Of a stretch of DNA of 64,000 bases, positions 20,408-34,056 are shown in pieces (the stretch's first letter is position 1; each line of letters begins with the position of its first letter). A model generated the notes under the pieces. That model saw only the letters and a program-made list of their open reading frames with translations, did not search any database and was not told where the DNA came from. Source of the DNA: Coriaria nepalensis (lineage: Eukaryota > Streptophyta > Magnoliopsida > Cucurbitales > Coriariaceae); assembly GCA_027186245.1 (NCBI GenBank), contig CP114481.1, forward strand, positions 55,374,569-55,438,568, given 5' to 3'. A program made the position numbers and the translations under genes.

Positions 20408-23400
20408 TCACTTGTTCTTGGCTGCAACACTCCTTTGCACTGTGGATACACCGTCCACAAATTTGGTCCGGAAAAGAACATTCGCATTGTTGAACATGCC
20501 TTCCTTCAGAGACACAACAATAAACTGGAAGACATGAAACCAAGGAAAGAAAGAAAGGTCAAGGTTTCTGAATGAAAACAGTCAAGCAATATTGATACCA
20601 ATATGTTCTAATCAGGTAACTCCAACTTGATGCGATTCAAAAGTTAAGGAATGGTCTTTCCTCTGTTTCCAACTTGATGTTCTAATCAGGTAACCATCAA
20701 TATCTATAGAAGAGAAATCCTCAAACCTGAGAATGTGGAAAGTGACTTTTGATCATTCTGCCTATGTTCTGTGTATGGCTTAGATCAAGAGCCGCATCAA
20801 CCTGTAAATCATCATTCAGATATTATTTAGCTTCCAAATCGATCTAATGAAAATTTCAGCTACCAATGAGGATAAAAGCTTAACTAGGAAGAGGGGTGAG
20901 GGGTTTGTGGAGATAGAAGGGAAAGAAAATAGTATATACTATATATGGTTTGAGCTCTGAAGATATTCCATTGAGACCTGAAGAATTCATAGGGTAAAAT
21001 TCTTTCATACCTCATCCAGTATGTATAGTGGAGCTGGTTTGAAAAGAAGCAGTGCCAAAATCAGAGAAAGTGCAAGCAAAGATCTTTGACCTCCACTTAA
21101 CTCTGACAACGACTGTTTCCAAACACTACCAAATGCAACTCGAACATCGAGACCATCAAGGAAGCTGCAACCTTCAGGAGGTTCTAACTTTGCCATTGTG
21201 CCAGGCAATAAAGTGGAAAATATAGACCCAAAGTCTCTGAAAAAAGATTAATTAAAATCAGGATTGATGAACTATATATATATATATTATTTAGGATAAA
21301 AAACATAGAGATGATGAAGATTTATGAAGAAAACAAATTGTGGTAGCATAGAGCTACTCACTGGTTAACTTTCACCCAGGTAACTTTCAGCGTTTCCTTC
21401 TTCTTCTCATCTAGCTCTTCAATCACCTTCTTTATTTTGGACTTATCATTCTAGGCACAAGAAACAGAATATAAGAAAAGTTAAGAATCTGTAAGAAAGT
21501 CAGGTATAACCCACCTCAATGATATTTTTCTTGGACATCAAATCATTGTACTCATCTTCTGCTTTCTCAAACATTGCCATGACTTTCTTGTTCACCCTCT
21601 TCTCAAGGCTTCACCAAGAAGAAAAAAAACGCCCAAAGAACAGAAACCACTAATTAGCTACACTTAGTGTAATCATAGGAAGATGTCAATCTTGAAAATG
21701 CCTTTTGATATACATCTTCACGACTCTACAACTAGCTTCCTAACTGAGACCCTCCCATCTCTGTTTTTTTTTTTTTGAACTCTAGATGTGTGTAGAGACA
21801 AATGTTTGTACACATGCAATCTTGAGCAAAAAAACAGATCTGCCAATCAACAAAGTTAATTTTATGCATGTGGTTGTGCTAGGAAGTCCTTGTAAACTAA
21901 GTCATTAATATCATGCATGTGTGTGCTAGAAAAGTCGTTCTTAAAGGTTATTCAGATTAAGCACACATAACAATAAGGAGTCACACACCCAGAATGTTCA
22001 GCCTGCATTCTTTCAAGCGCTTGTCTTGCTTTACTAGGATCACAGGATGCAAAATCATATTCAGTTCCACTTCTTCCAAAGAGCTGCTTCTCAGATGCAA
22101 TCCAAGCATGTTTCTCAATTAATTTCTCTACCCGACTGGAGCAATCTTTCTGTTCCATTTCCATTCGTTTTACCTAATACGAAATAAGTGGGTGAAATGT
22201 TAGTATATAAGGGACTGGGAAATGTACTAGGACATAGGCAGATTACCTCATTTTCCATCTTCTTCCTCTCAAGATTTGTCTCACTAAGCTTATGCTGAAG
22301 CTTTTGTTGTTCCTTGTGAATGGAACTAATTTGGGAATCACATTCCTTCATTTTTGAGCGGATAAGATTGAGCTCTGATTGTGCTTGATCATGAGTACTT
22401 TTCATTGAAGCAACCTGAACCAAGAAGCATCAGGTGATAATTTGTTCACTAAATTTGAGAAAGCAGAAATGAGAAATATGTGCTCACCGTGGCCTTCTGT
22501 TCTTCTACTTCTGAAGTGAGAGTGTTAATTTGGGTTCGTAAAGAAACTAACTGAGCCTCTAATGACGCCAGTTCTTGTACAGAGGCTTCCATTTCCATGA
22601 TAAGTTTCTCTTTCTCATTTTCATGTGCCTATTAGCAAGAGGTATTATATAATAGAGAAGTCAGCAGATATAGAAGATGAACAGTTAGCACCTGGTATCT
22701 ATGTTCCAAGTTGTCACGACCAAGTACATGGGATAGTGGAATTATACCAAATATAGTACCTTTAGATCCTTTGAAAATGACTGCATTTGCAATCTTGTTG
22801 CCTTAATTTTTTTCCCCAAATCCTTGAGTCTGCCCTCTCGATTATTGTCATGTTCGCTGATTGATTTTTCAAGTGCTGAAACTGTCTTCACACAATTTTG
22901 ATACAAGAGTTCCTTCTCTTTAACAGCAGCTTTTGCCTCTTCAAGATCCTGCTCTATCTTCTTCACTAATTCACCAAGCTAGGTATCACCCATAAAACAG
23001 AAGACAAAGAAAAGTTACACACACAATTTACACTCTTAACAGTTTTGAAAAAGCCAATAAACAATACTAGAAGTCATGAGAGCGAGGGAGTAGAGTCAAA
23101 ACCTTATGATGCTCATTTTGCTGAGCCCTTCCCTGGAATAATGAAAGATCATACACTTTAAGCTCTAACTGTGATTTTAGGTCTGTAAATTTTTTCTGTA
23201 GTGGCAGAATTTCCTTGATCTGATACATTAAAACAACAAACCATCAACAAAGGTAGAAATGCCATACTAAAATACGTCAAGTATAAAACTCCAGAAAGAA
23301 AAAGCTGCTAGATGGAGAGAGTAAAATCAACAGTAAAACACATAATACCAGACAATGAATAGTATATCAAAGAGAATGAGATTTGTGTTCTTTTTTTTTT

Positions 23401-26400
23401 TTCCTTTTTTTTCTTTTATTTATTTATTTATTTATTTAAATTAACAGTAAATCGTAACATATAACATAGCACATATCTAGACATTCTGGCACAAAAATAT
23501 TATCTGAATCATATAGAGACATAACTCTTGCTATTTCTTGTTTTATAATGCTATCTTGCAAGGTCTACCTTTGCTTCAATTTCAGACAATCCCTTCTGGT
23601 GTATAGAAAGCCTTTCTTCAGCCCCAGCCAGATTATGAAGCTGCCTTAACAGATCACCTCCTCCCCTATGAAGACAAATTGATATTAACACTTGAAAGCT
23701 TGTAGCAAAAATTTGAAAGTGGCCAGTTATAGGCAGGCATTGGAGCACACGGACATAAATCCATTATCCTCCACATAAACTTAACTGAAAAGAGAAGCAA
23801 AAGTAGAAGTTACGTACTTACGACTTCCACCAGTCAAAAGACCGCTCGGCTGAAAGATATCTCCTTCAAGGGTGACACTTGGGGTGCGAATTTCCCTATT
23901 GAAAGCAACCTATGAAACATCCAATGGAAAACAGAACATGTCATTCATACACAAATTTTCTTGCATTGTAAGTTATATTTTCAATAGCACAAGAGACTTG
24001 ATTGGAGCAGAATAAAAATTACTGCTGAACTTACCTAGACAAACAAGGGATACAACATTTTTAATATGATATCTTTTGTTTTGGAACTTATACTACTTCC
24101 AACCAGGATATTTTAATTTTGATAAAAAATAAGTTAATACCACAGCACTAATGATAAAAGATATCCCATGTAAAACATACCATCTCCAAAAATCACCATA
24201 CCACAATTTTAATGAAAACTACCCGTACAGAAATTATAAATAGAAAGACGTACCTCTTTTGCCGCATCAACGTTTTTGCAGACAAATGTTGAACCGAACA
24301 CATATTCCATTGCTCTCTGGAAAACCATCAATACATATTAATATATTGATAAAATGAATGAGCATCATAAAAAACCATGTTTTATTCCACAAAGAATTCC
24401 CCTCCACCCATGTTTTCCAAGAATCATGGCCACTTAATAGCAAGAAGTTTTTCTTATTACTGAGTGTCTGACAGGAGCATCATGGCCATACAAATCGGTA
24501 ACTCAAACTTAGATTTTTGTGGCGTGCTTAGATACAATGCAATCAAATGACAAGCAAAAGCATTACCTTCAGTTCCTCATCATAACCAACCAAACAGAGA
24601 GCAACGTCCGCATTCTCCCTGCCAACCTGAAGATGAATTTATAGAATATTTTATTAACATAAGCCCCTGAAGGAGACAATCAATGATAGATACAGATTAA
24701 GACAGTTGCCAACCAAACGGCCAGCAGCTTGTTGAACCCTGGGTGGAATAGTATGAGATTGTATTTTGTTCAAGGGTATAATTGTTACTCGTCGTTGGAG
24801 TTCACCCTTTTGAAGTAGTTGTTTTCCAGTATCTTCAGTGTCAACAACTACATTAAACAACTTTCCACCTGCAGCAACCTGCATTGAACCTGATCAAATG
24901 AGCCAGCTTTTTCTTGTCTGGCCATTAGTTGACTTGCAAGAAACACCCAGTTCTAACCTCTAAGGCAGTCACTGTTGAGCTATCCTTCACTTTGATAAGT
25001 TTTGCAACTACTCCCTTCACCTTTGACCTATCAAAGTTCTTTACTGGATCACGATATGGGAACTCAACATTTGCAAGTTGTGCGGAAAGAGAACGTATTT
25101 CATCCTTCAACTTCTGCACACACTCTAGTTCAGATGCACGATCCTGAAAAAACAATAGATTTGGAAAAGAATCAATCAAAGTTGACATTGAAGTTAGGGA
25201 AAATCAAACAGAGTAAATAATACCAACCTTTTGTAAAGCTTCCAATTGGCCCTCTTCATAAGGAAGAGACTCCAGAGCTAACTTGACATTTTCAACATCT
25301 TTTCTTCTAGAATCAAGTTCATTCTCTACAGAAACAGCTTCTCCACACTTTGACAATAACCGCTTTGTTTTATCCTTCAGCTCCTTTTCAAGGTGACTTA
25401 TTTTTGTTTTCAGTTGTTTAAGTTCAGTTTCAGCACTCCCAACAGCTACCTTGGCATCACCAAGTTGATCTTCAAGGCATTTCTCTTCATTTCCACTGCT
25501 CTTACCAGCTAATACGCCCTACTCAAAATTTTAACATAAGACTTTAAGAAGACAATCCAACTTGAAAAAGAAAGGGAAAAAAAAGGACAACAATATTACA
25601 AAAGCAATTTTACCTGATATTCCTTTTCGTAATCCTCTAAATTTTTAGAGAGTTTCTCAGCTGCGTTTTTAAGATCTGCAGCTCCTTCTTCAGCATTTCT
25701 CACAGCCAAGGCCTTCTCCTCAACAGAGCGCTTTGAGTCTTCAATATTACTCACAATCTAGCATTTGCAGTTAGCAAAATGAAACAATGATAACCACATC
25801 ATTTAATAAAGAAGGTTAACACTTATTGACATGTATAATTTTGCAAACAGGACACACTTATTTCTTTACAATTGACAACCTAGGGAGCATACAAAAGAAT
25901 TCAAGCATGAGATGATAAATCAGAAACCTTTTCAGCATTTTTATTTTCGCCCTTGAGAGTGTCTTCTTTGTTAGTTAATTTAGAGGCTTCCCTCACAAGA
26001 TCTTGAGACAGCATATCCACTTTCTCTGACAAAGTTTTAACTTCACCACCCATACTAGCTTCCTTTTCGCCAGTCAGGTTTGATATCTTTGTCTCCAAAT
26101 CCTGTATCTCCACTCGCATCCTTTCCATACTGTCATCTGTCTCAGCAATCTTTGTCTTCACTTGCTCTACCTCACTTACTGCACTATCTCTAATATTTTC
26201 TGCCTGAACATATTCATAAGATATACAAAACCTTTTAAGTCGATCTAGCTCCGCATGGCCATTAGCCCATAGCATGTACTGTGTCCGTTCTTTCCTCAGC
26301 TTTTCCAGAGCAGGCAGTATCTCCTGGTCAAGAAGATTGTTGATCTCATCAACCTTACTCTGCTTCTTCTCTAGTGTTTTCAAAGCAGCCTCCTTCTTGG

Positions 26401-27118
26401 TTTCATACATTCTTGTCCCAGCCGCCTCTTCAAGCATTGAAAGAATCTCAGGTGGTTTCATATTCAAAACCTTAGTGATTCGCCCTTGCATTATTAAAAA
26501 ATGAGGATTATTGACATTAAGCTGCACAGAATGGAAGAGATTCTGGACTTGACTAGGCTGGGCAAGTTTCCCGTTGATCAGATATTTGTTCCGTCCACCA
26601 ACCACAATCTACAGAGCAAGCAAATCCACTCTCAAACATTCATGTTAAAACTTCTATTAAAGCCGACAAATTAAATAAGAACATAGATTAATTATCACCA
26701 TCCTTTATAGGTAATCACAGAAACAATAGTAAACCCATTCCTCAAATTCAAATGAAAATGTTAAGGTAGACAAGTTTCCAACAACAAATAGCTCACATAC
26801 CTGGCGTGTCACTGTAATCTCTGAGTGATCTTCATAGCCAAGAGGACTACGACTTCTATCAGAATTATCAAACACAATGGACACAGTAGCCTTTGTAATC
26901 CCCGCTTGCCCCTGCTTGTACACGAGCTCCTGCAGATTTGAAGCCCTAACCTGCTGCAAGTTGGTAATCCCTAGAACGAAGCAAATCGAATCAAGAATAT
27001 TCGACTTGCCCGAACCATTCAGCCCCGTTATCGCATTGAAGAGGGGATCAAAACCAGGGACGACTGTCCTTGTCGCATAGGACTTGAACCCCTCTAGGCA
27101 AACTTCCTTGATATACAT
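20408..27118 (-). CDS. SMC2: SMC2, condensin ATPase subunit
   Basis: Structural maintenance of chromosomes 2, the shared core ATPase of condensin that pairs with SMC4 to compact mitotic chromosomes. Twenty exons, all with canonical junctions, begin at 27118 ([14 protein letters not shown]) and end at 20408. The coding sum is 3528 nt, or 1175 residues, the same length as I recall for the Arabidopsis protein. Walker A GLNGSGKS is at residues 32-39 in exon 1. The Q-loop ([16 protein letters not shown]) is in exon 2 (26608-25928). Long coiled coils fill exons 2-4 and 10-15. The hinge is in exons 5-9 (25143-23818), with GYDEEL and YVFGST. The ABC signature LSGGQRS and Walker B LYILDEVDAALD are in exons 18-19 (21236-20727). 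No key residue is missing. It is transcribed divergently from the GONST3 gene. Confidence 0.97.
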
Positions 27119-28110
27119 CCTTCCTAGAAAAAAAAAAAACACACCAGAACTCAGAACGAAGCAGAATACAAGCTCAAATTCCCTCGAAATGGACCAGATT
27201 TCGAGAAAGGAAACTGAAATTCGTAGCACAGAGAAGATATTGTTGGATTGACGAAGAAGAAGAAGAAGAAGAAGAACCTCTCAGAGGAGCTGGTGGATTG
27301 GGTATCGGAGATCGAAACCTCTAAGCTCCGATGAGATTTTCTTCTACCGAGGATTTTGAAAAAGCTAGAAGTTCTCAGTGAGAAAAGCGGGAAATTCATT
27401 TCGCAATAAATTTAAACGCGAGTTTATATTTTGAGTCTGCGCGCTAAGAATAAAAACTGGACATTTTGGAAAAAGCGTTTGAAATACAGTTTAAAGGAAA
27501 ACTGAAATTTTCGACGCTTTCCGAAGTAAACGTTTTCCAAACACGTGCAATGCGACACAGGCGCCGGTCGATCTAAGAATAAGAAGAATATTTAAAATAA
27601 AATGAAATGGAAAATCCCCCTCAAAAGAAAATAGCATCAAAATCGTCGCTCTACATTTTATATCTTCACTTCAGTTCATCACTGAGCTTACTTCGATCCT
27701 TGCAGAATTCGGAGGAAATCAGCAAAGCTCTGCTTCACAACTTACAGGTGTGATTCTTCATCAATGGCCCCTTTGGTTTTCTGGCTACTTAGTTAAGGCT
27801 TCTTAGATGCCAAACAATGGTTTAGATTTGCGTTCGAAATTTTACTCGTTTCGTTTTGGCAGCAGATTCTCGATACGTAATCGTGTTCTCTCTGGTTGTT
27901 GCGAACTTTTTTGGAGATAAATTGATTTCTCTAAGTTCATATGAGCTTGAAGATTTTCTCGATCTTCCACTCTGCATAATCATTCATTATATAGGTTATA
28001 GATCCGAAATGTACTAGTTAGGTTTTTGCCTCGAATTAATTTGCAATTAGTATTGATGACTCAGCCTCTTGATCTAATCAAGCATCTATGATCTTAGGTT
28101 TCTGTATTAG
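27119..28110. promoter_or_regulatory. Divergent promoter region SMC2 / GONST3 with 5' UTR intron
   Basis: 992 bp separate the two start codons. On the right a 5' UTR intron of the transporter gene is likely: donor ACAG|GTGTGA at 27747/27748, acceptor CTTAG at 28097, 13 bp before the ATG. A (GAA)n run lies near 27256-27275 in the SMC2 leader. Confidence 0.5.
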
Positions 28111-29241
28111 ATGACTAAAGATAACAGTGCCAAGGATCCAGAATCCGGTGAAATCCAGAGTCTTCCAGAACCATCTACTTCCTCAACCGAGATCAAGCGG
28201 AACTGGTATAATACGATTCTCCTTCAAGCTTCATTTTATAGTATAGCAGCTGGGTATTGCATATCAGCATCTTTACTCTCTATCATCAACAAATGGGCCG
28301 TCATGAAATTCCCTTATCCTGGAGCTCTAACAGCTCTTCAATACTTCACAAGTGCTTTCGGAGTTTTCATTTTTGGGCAGCTTAAATTACTTGAACATGA
28401 CCCCCTAGACCTATGCACTATGTGGCGATTTTTACCGGCCGCAATTATATTCTACCTTTCTCTTTTCACCAATAGTGAGCTCCTTCTCCATGCAAACGTG
28501 GATACTTTCATTGTTTTTAGATCTATTGTTCCCTTATTTGTAGCGGTAGGAGAGACTGTTTTCTTGCACCAGCCATGGCCGTCTATGAAAACATGGATTT
28601 CACTTGGAACCATTTTCGGAGGTAGTGTGCTTTATGTTTTGACGGATTATCAATTCACTTTCATGGCTTATAGCTGGGCTTTAGCTTATCTTGTAAGCAT
28701 GTCTATAGATTTTGTCTACATAAAGCATGTGGTGATGACAATCGGTTTGAATACTTGGGGACTAGTTTTATACAATAATCTTGAGGCTCTTTTGTTGTTT
28801 CCTCTGGAATTGCTTATAATGGGTGAATTGAAGAAGATAAAGCATGAAATTACATATGAATCGGATTGGTACTCTTTTGAGGTGATTTTTCCAGTGGGTT
28901 TGTCTTGTTTGTTTGGTTTGTCAATTTCGTTCTTTGGGTTCTCTTGCCGGAAGGCGATTTCAGCCACTGGATTTACTGTTCTTGGGATAGTGAACAAGTT
29001 GTTAACAGTGGTGATTAACTTGGTTATCTGGGATAAGCATTCGACTTTTATTGGGACTCTTGGGCTTTTGATATGTATGATAGGTGGAGTTATGTATCAG
29101 CAATCTACAAGCAAGAAGCCAAGCACTGAAAGAGAAACAAATTCAAAAGAAACCGAAGAGCACGATAAGTTGCTTGAAATGCGAGGTAACTCTCAGAGCA
29201 ACATTATCGATCAGGAACTTGATCCATCAGAGAGCAGATGA
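28111..29241 (+). CDS. GONST3: GONST3-type nucleotide-sugar transporter
   Basis: A single coding exon of 376 residues in the drug/metabolite (NST/TPT) transporter superfamily. Hydrophobic segments are spaced as about ten membrane spans between residues 38 and 330, with hydrophilic termini facing the cytosol. The GDP-sugar transporter signature G-x-x-N-K is present as GIVNK at residues 292-296. Segments such as NSELLLHANVDTFIVFRS and MYQQSTSKKP place it with plant GONST3 rather than GONST4/GFT1. Members sit in the Golgi membrane and exchange cytosolic nucleotide sugar for the nucleoside monophosphate. The exact substrate of GONST3 is less well established than that of GONST1. The start codon follows a 5' UTR intron. 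Confidence 0.92.
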   Translation: MTKDNSAKDPESGEIQSLPEPSTSSTEIKRNWYNTILLQASFYSIAAGYCISASLLSIINKWAVMKFPYPGALTALQYFTSAFGVFIFGQLKLLEHDPLDLCTMWRFLPAAIIFYLSLFTNSELLLHANVDTFIVFRSIVPLFVAVGETVFLHQPWPSMKTWISLGTIFGGSVLYVLTDYQFTFMAYSWALAYLVSMSIDFVYIKHVVMTIGLNTWGLVLYNNLEALLLFPLELLIMGELKKIKHEITYESDWYSFEVIFPVGLSCLFGLSISFFGFSCRKAISATGFTVLGIVNKLLTVVINLVIWDKHSTFIGTLGLLICMIGGVMYQQSTSKKPSTERETNSKETEEHDKLLEMRGNSQSNIIDQELDPSESR

Positions 29242-29675
29242 AGTTTATATCAGAGCTCGTATTGGTTGATTCTTTGTTGCCAATTCGTCCTATATCACTT
29301 ATCAAGTCTTAGATCTCTATTTGGTGATGCCTCGGGGGAACTTCTCGTTGAGCATATGCATTGTTGGAATTGAAAGATTATTGTTTCAATTTTTTTTGTT
29401 CGGAAATTTCCTGAAAAGCCTATTTGTGAGTTATTCTCTTCATCGGACCGATAGAAAGGACATTAAATGTTTATAGTTCGATTTTTTCTTTGGGTAATCT
29501 TGAAAGTGCCTTTTTTTTTCCCTCCCAATTTGCTTTTGAGCATGATTTACACAATACTTAGACAAGAAATAGTTGATACTTTGATCGTCAAAGAATTAGA
29601 TTCAAGGGTAAAAATCGTTGAACATACAAATATACATAGTTCAGCCTTTTAAGCTTCGTTCATAGGGCAAGATGT
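29242..29675. other. 3' flank of the transporter gene
   Basis: 3' UTR and spacer with T-rich stretches. No coding signal beyond short chance ORFs. Confidence 0.5.
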
Positions 29676-29876
29676 TCAAAATCCGAAACAGCGTAAGATG
29701 TTCAGAAACTGAAAGCACTCGAGCAGAGTAGTCCGACTCTTCTGTCTTTTCCTGAGAAGCTTAAACTCTGCTTCTCTTCTCATGCTCTCGACCACATCTT
29801 CTCTGTACGTCAAATCTCTCAAATATTCCGTGTCGTCTTTCCCATAGAAAGTGTCTTCTCCTCCTCCTATAGCCAT
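29676..29876 (-). CDS. Hypothetical 66-residue charged ORF
   Basis: A minus-strand ORF starting MAIGGGEDTFYGKDD. It is rich in charged residues, with a likely amphipathic stretch (EDVVESMRREAEFKLLRKRQK). No signal peptide, no domain I recognise, and no obvious partner exon. The composition is more protein-like than the surrounding chance ORFs, but the support is weak. It could be a small gene or a fragment of a lost one. Confidence 0.3.
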   Translation of the reverse strand: MAIGGGEDTFYGKDDTEYLRDLTYREDVVESMRREAEFKLLRKRQKSRTTLLECFQFLNILRCFGF

Positions 29877-30446
29877 GGACAAACTAGATTCAGAAGTCAA
29901 AAAAGTGTTTTGAAGATTCTTCCCCTTTGAAGTGTATGATGAACTATGACGTCTGTATATATAATGAAGGCTTATATGAGTTATGACGTTTGTTAAAATG
30001 CTTAACAGATCAGGATTCCCTTATCTTTTCGACGGAAACCAATTAGGATTACTAAGGATAGCTTTGAAGTAATTTTAAACGTGAAGAAATAAGAATTTAT
30101 TTGATAAAGATTTCTTTTTGATTTGAGTATCCTTTAGTTAAAAACGTATCCGATTGTTTGTTTCATAAATTTATTATTGTTATTATTGTTTTGTTTCATA
30201 TTTACTGTCACGTAAGCTTGTCAAGAATCTCATTTAACCAGGCAAACTTGAGAATAAAAAAAAGGGCCCTAATCCATAAGTCAACTTAAACTATGTATAT
30301 AAGTAAACGCTTCTCCACGACTAAAAAAAATCTATGTATAATGTGATCCATAATTTCATAATCACTGAAACAAAAGGGTTCCTATCAAACCACGCCTCAA
30401 TCAATTATTGATGCAGAGCAAAGAAATTGGAGGATACTGAAACATA
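29877..30446. other. AT-rich spacer
   Basis: No gene or repeat seen. It ends at the 3' end of the PLAC8 gene. Confidence 0.5.
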
Positions 30447-32405
30447 TTATAAAGCCTGCATTTCCAAATTGGTCTGTCCATTGCCGGTATTACTAGATGC
30501 AGCAGAATCTGAGTTATCATCAGCAGAGTTCATCTCTTGAATAGGGGGAGGATTGACTATGGTCATAGGCATGACTCCATTATCAGAGAGCCTTCCCTTC
30601 ATCTCCCTATGTTCTTGACAGATAGCACACCAGTGTAAGCAGCAATGAACCATGCATGGATCACATGGGTTGTTCTACATTACAGAAATATGGCAATTAG
30701 AACTGTTTTCTAATGAAGTATGTCCCAGAATCCAAGCAGTAACGAACAAAGGTGAAGGAAAGAGAAGCATATTACAGGTAAATATGTGATTATGCTTATA
30801 GCCTATACTCTATTAGAAAGGGAACGAAAGTTCTTCACTAAACTGCTTTCGTGACATTCTCTTTAGGTTCTGAGACCAACTTTAGTTTTGTGGATCTCGT
30901 GATTTTAGAATCAAACTAGAGTTTTCACAAGCTCGACCAAAGTGACCAAATACACCCATTAACTAATGATTCCTCCTATGAAACTAATTGGTTGCTCTGC
31001 AACATAAAGGAAACGAGTAAAATTACCTTCAGATGGTACTTCTTCTGCAAGGATTGTCTACCAAGACCAGTGTAAATGCCACACATCCACCAGGTAAATA
31101 ATAATCCCTCGCCAATGAGAAATGCCGTGTGTGCATCGATGCCATGGAATGCTGCAGTTATTGCTGCCAGAGTGATTCCCCCCTCAACAAAAATCGCATG
31201 GCACATGCATGCCTGTGTCCAAGGTGTTTCATCATCTCTCAAGCTTTCATAATTGCGTCCAAACAACACACATGGACAAAACAGTCCTGTCATGCCTGAA
31301 AAGCAGAATAAGGGCATAAAGAAGGACAATGTTCATTAAGTTTAAAAGATAATAACTCAGTGCAGGTAGTGATAAATGTACATGATCCAAATAGTAATGG
31401 AAAAAAAGAATGAGATAGAGAGAAGAGTCACATAACATACAATTGTATGTAGTTCAACTTGTAAACTACGTCATATGCAAACAATGGAAGAAACAACACT
31501 ATGATGAAGGAAGATTACGGCAAAAGAATAAATAAACTCCCAAAACACCAAATCATTATGATCTCTTTCTAGCAAAGTTTTCAAGATGGAGCACTAAGGA
31601 ACTAGATGATATACACAAATACTTACAACTATCTCTATCTTCAGCACAGCCAAAGATTCCAGTTGTCCAAGGTTCATCTGCCGGAGGCTCAAAGCTTTCA
31701 GGTAGAACTTGTCCACACTCATTGCACTTCCTTGCATGCAACTACAAACATCACAAACAAAATCCAAGATGACAGCTGCACTGATGTGGATGGTGATAAT
31801 TACATACTATAACAAACTGGTAGGGATGCACACTTCAAAATGGTGCGACCTACTAGAGTATTTCATGCTGTTTGTTAGAACTTTAGTATAACTCATCTTT
31901 TTTGGCCTGAGACAGAATCTAATATGCATTAGTTCGAGAAGGGAAACCCAATACCAAGTAAAACCCCCTATACAGCCAACGTGGGACAAACACATCATAG
32001 CATATTATTACTAGCCCAAAATGTTGTTATAAAGGCCAGAAATTAGATCCCAACTCATCATTTTCCATGATTTCTTCAAATATGTGAATCAAATTAAAAG
32101 TATCACATTGCTCACAGATCCAAAGTTGTAGATAGGCCAAGCAAAATGCCATTGATATTTACACTAAAGCTAATAATGAGATCAGATTGAAACACTCAGA
32201 TTAGAAAAGCCTAGAAAATGTAATATCTTTACAAGAATCGTTATGTCTCCCTATTCCTCATAGAGATAAAGATTGACAAAAAAACCTGATGAACGTCAAT
32301 CGGTAGATTAAGCTCTCCAGGTTTGATTTCCTGCAACGGCGCTTGATCTTTGGTCAGCTTCACGTATCGCGATGGTGCAGCCCCATCCCCCATCTGATCT
32401 CCCAT
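30447..32405 (-). CDS. PLAC8 / cell number regulator 6-like protein
   Basis: Four exons (32405-32286, 31741-31627, 31295-31027, 30674-30447) join in phase to 243 residues starting MGDQMGDGAAPSRYVKL. The PLAC8 domain spans about residues 65-215, with the cysteine-rich signature DSCMTGLFCPCVLFGRN, two hydrophobic spans (GITLAAITAAF and GLLFTWWMCGIYTG) and a second cysteine cluster (NPCDPCMVHCCLHWCAICQEHREMKGR). The N-terminal RKCNECGQ and PWTTGIFGC segments are those of the CNR6 branch. PLAC8 proteins are membrane proteins affecting cell number or metal transport in plants; the role of this branch is not settled. The Ser/Asn-rich tail is variable. The alternative in-frame ATG at 32393 is less likely. 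Confidence 0.88.
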
Positions 32406-34056
32406 TTCAACCAAAGAAAAGAAGATAAAACAAAAGAAAAAAATTTGTCTGCGGATTTGTAACTAAGAAACTACGAGAAATGGTCCAAATTAAACGCATT
32501 CAATCTCCCATCACATCCCTCAAGAACATAATCAAACCGATCAATAAGTAATATAAATCGAATCGCGAACGCGATGTTTCTAGAATTTTCTCCCGGTTTC
32601 TACCATTTCCTTTCAGATTTTCCAAACACTTGAATCATACGACGCAAGGGAAACATAAAAACTCAAAATTTATACAAACCTTAGAAAAACTCAACAGTAA
32701 TCAGCGAGAATCAACTCAGCAAAGCAATTTTCCTGCGAAAACGAGCCTGAATTTGAACAAGATTTTCCCTTCAGAGTAACATTGGTCAACTGGTCCTTGA
32801 GATTTCCCAAGCACCGTTACAGAGTTTTTCAGATTTGCCTACCTCCTGGTCCTCTGTTATGTTATGTAAACTACATTATTCATAATTGCAAATATGCCCC
32901 CCTTCGTAATAGTTTTACGTAATTACACTTTGGTCCCTTAAAAGTAACTGATCATAATATTACATCCACCATATGCAACTAACATTATTATTTAATTAAC
33001 ATGTTCAATTTATTCGTGAAAATGTAAATAAAAATACTTATTATTTAATATTAGTTTAGTTTCATAAATGATCATGAATAAAAATAATAATAATAATTTT
33101 TTTAATATCAGTTTATATAAAAAGTAATAAATATTATTTAAATATTATAAAAAATATTTAAAAAATTGTAGATAAATAAATACTTATTTTAATTCATCTT
33201 AAATATATATATATTTATTTATTTATTTATGTAAAAATAAAATAATAACTTTTTTATCTCATTACCACTTAATTATTCATTTAAATTAAATAGTATAAAA
33301 TAAATATTATATTATATTTTTATTAAATAATCAAATCAAAGAGCCTAAGTATTTATAAGCCGTTAAATCTGTAAAAATAAGCAATTTTGAGTAATTTCTT
33401 CATTGGGTTAGCTAAGAGATTGAATACAGTTCAGCCCGGCGGTTGATAGATTTCTTGATTAGGAAGTTAATAAAACACATCAATACCGACTGTTGAATAA
33501 AATAGAGTCGACAAATCGGAATAGATCAATTCAACTTTATAAATTACGTGTTAAGTTGAGGAAAAGCCAACGTAAACTCAAAGTTAGTCAAGCATGTTCC
33601 AAATTTCCTACATGTCGTGCAATGGGCTTATGTTATGAGAATGATCGATTGTGATATACTTTGAATTCAAATAACCTTACCATAATTCTAAGTCTAAGAT
33701 CTAATTTTTTCAAAATCACATATCAAGATATGTAACAATATGTGATTATTAAGTTAATATATCTTCCTTAGGCAAGGTTAACAAACACATTTCATGCCTT
33801 AATATATATCATCAGTTATTTTGACCGGTGTATGTGATATACGAGATGTTCTATAATTCTGACAACAAGTCACGTTGTTGACATGCAATAAGAGATTCAA
33901 CTAAATAGAATGATTTATTTAAATAAAAAAAAAAACTATATAGTAAATTGTCTTCTTGATTCCATATTTCCATAGAGTAGTAGTATTCACTCTGCTTACA
34001 TATTTTACAGAAGTTCTTCAAACCATATGATATACTGTCCAGATCCATCATCCTCT
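32406..34056. other. Promoter of the PLAC8 gene and AT-rich spacer
   Basis: 32406-32870 is the 5' flank of the PLAC8 gene. 33000-33400 is extremely AT-rich with TATT/ATTT repeats near 33200-33230. 33400-34056 is spacer and the 3' flank of the PEX11 gene. No gene seen. Confidence 0.5.

Noticed and set aside
31807..31998. Minus ORF inside the PLAC8 gene
   Set aside because: It lies wholly in an intron between exons 1 and 2, whose junctions fit the conserved protein.
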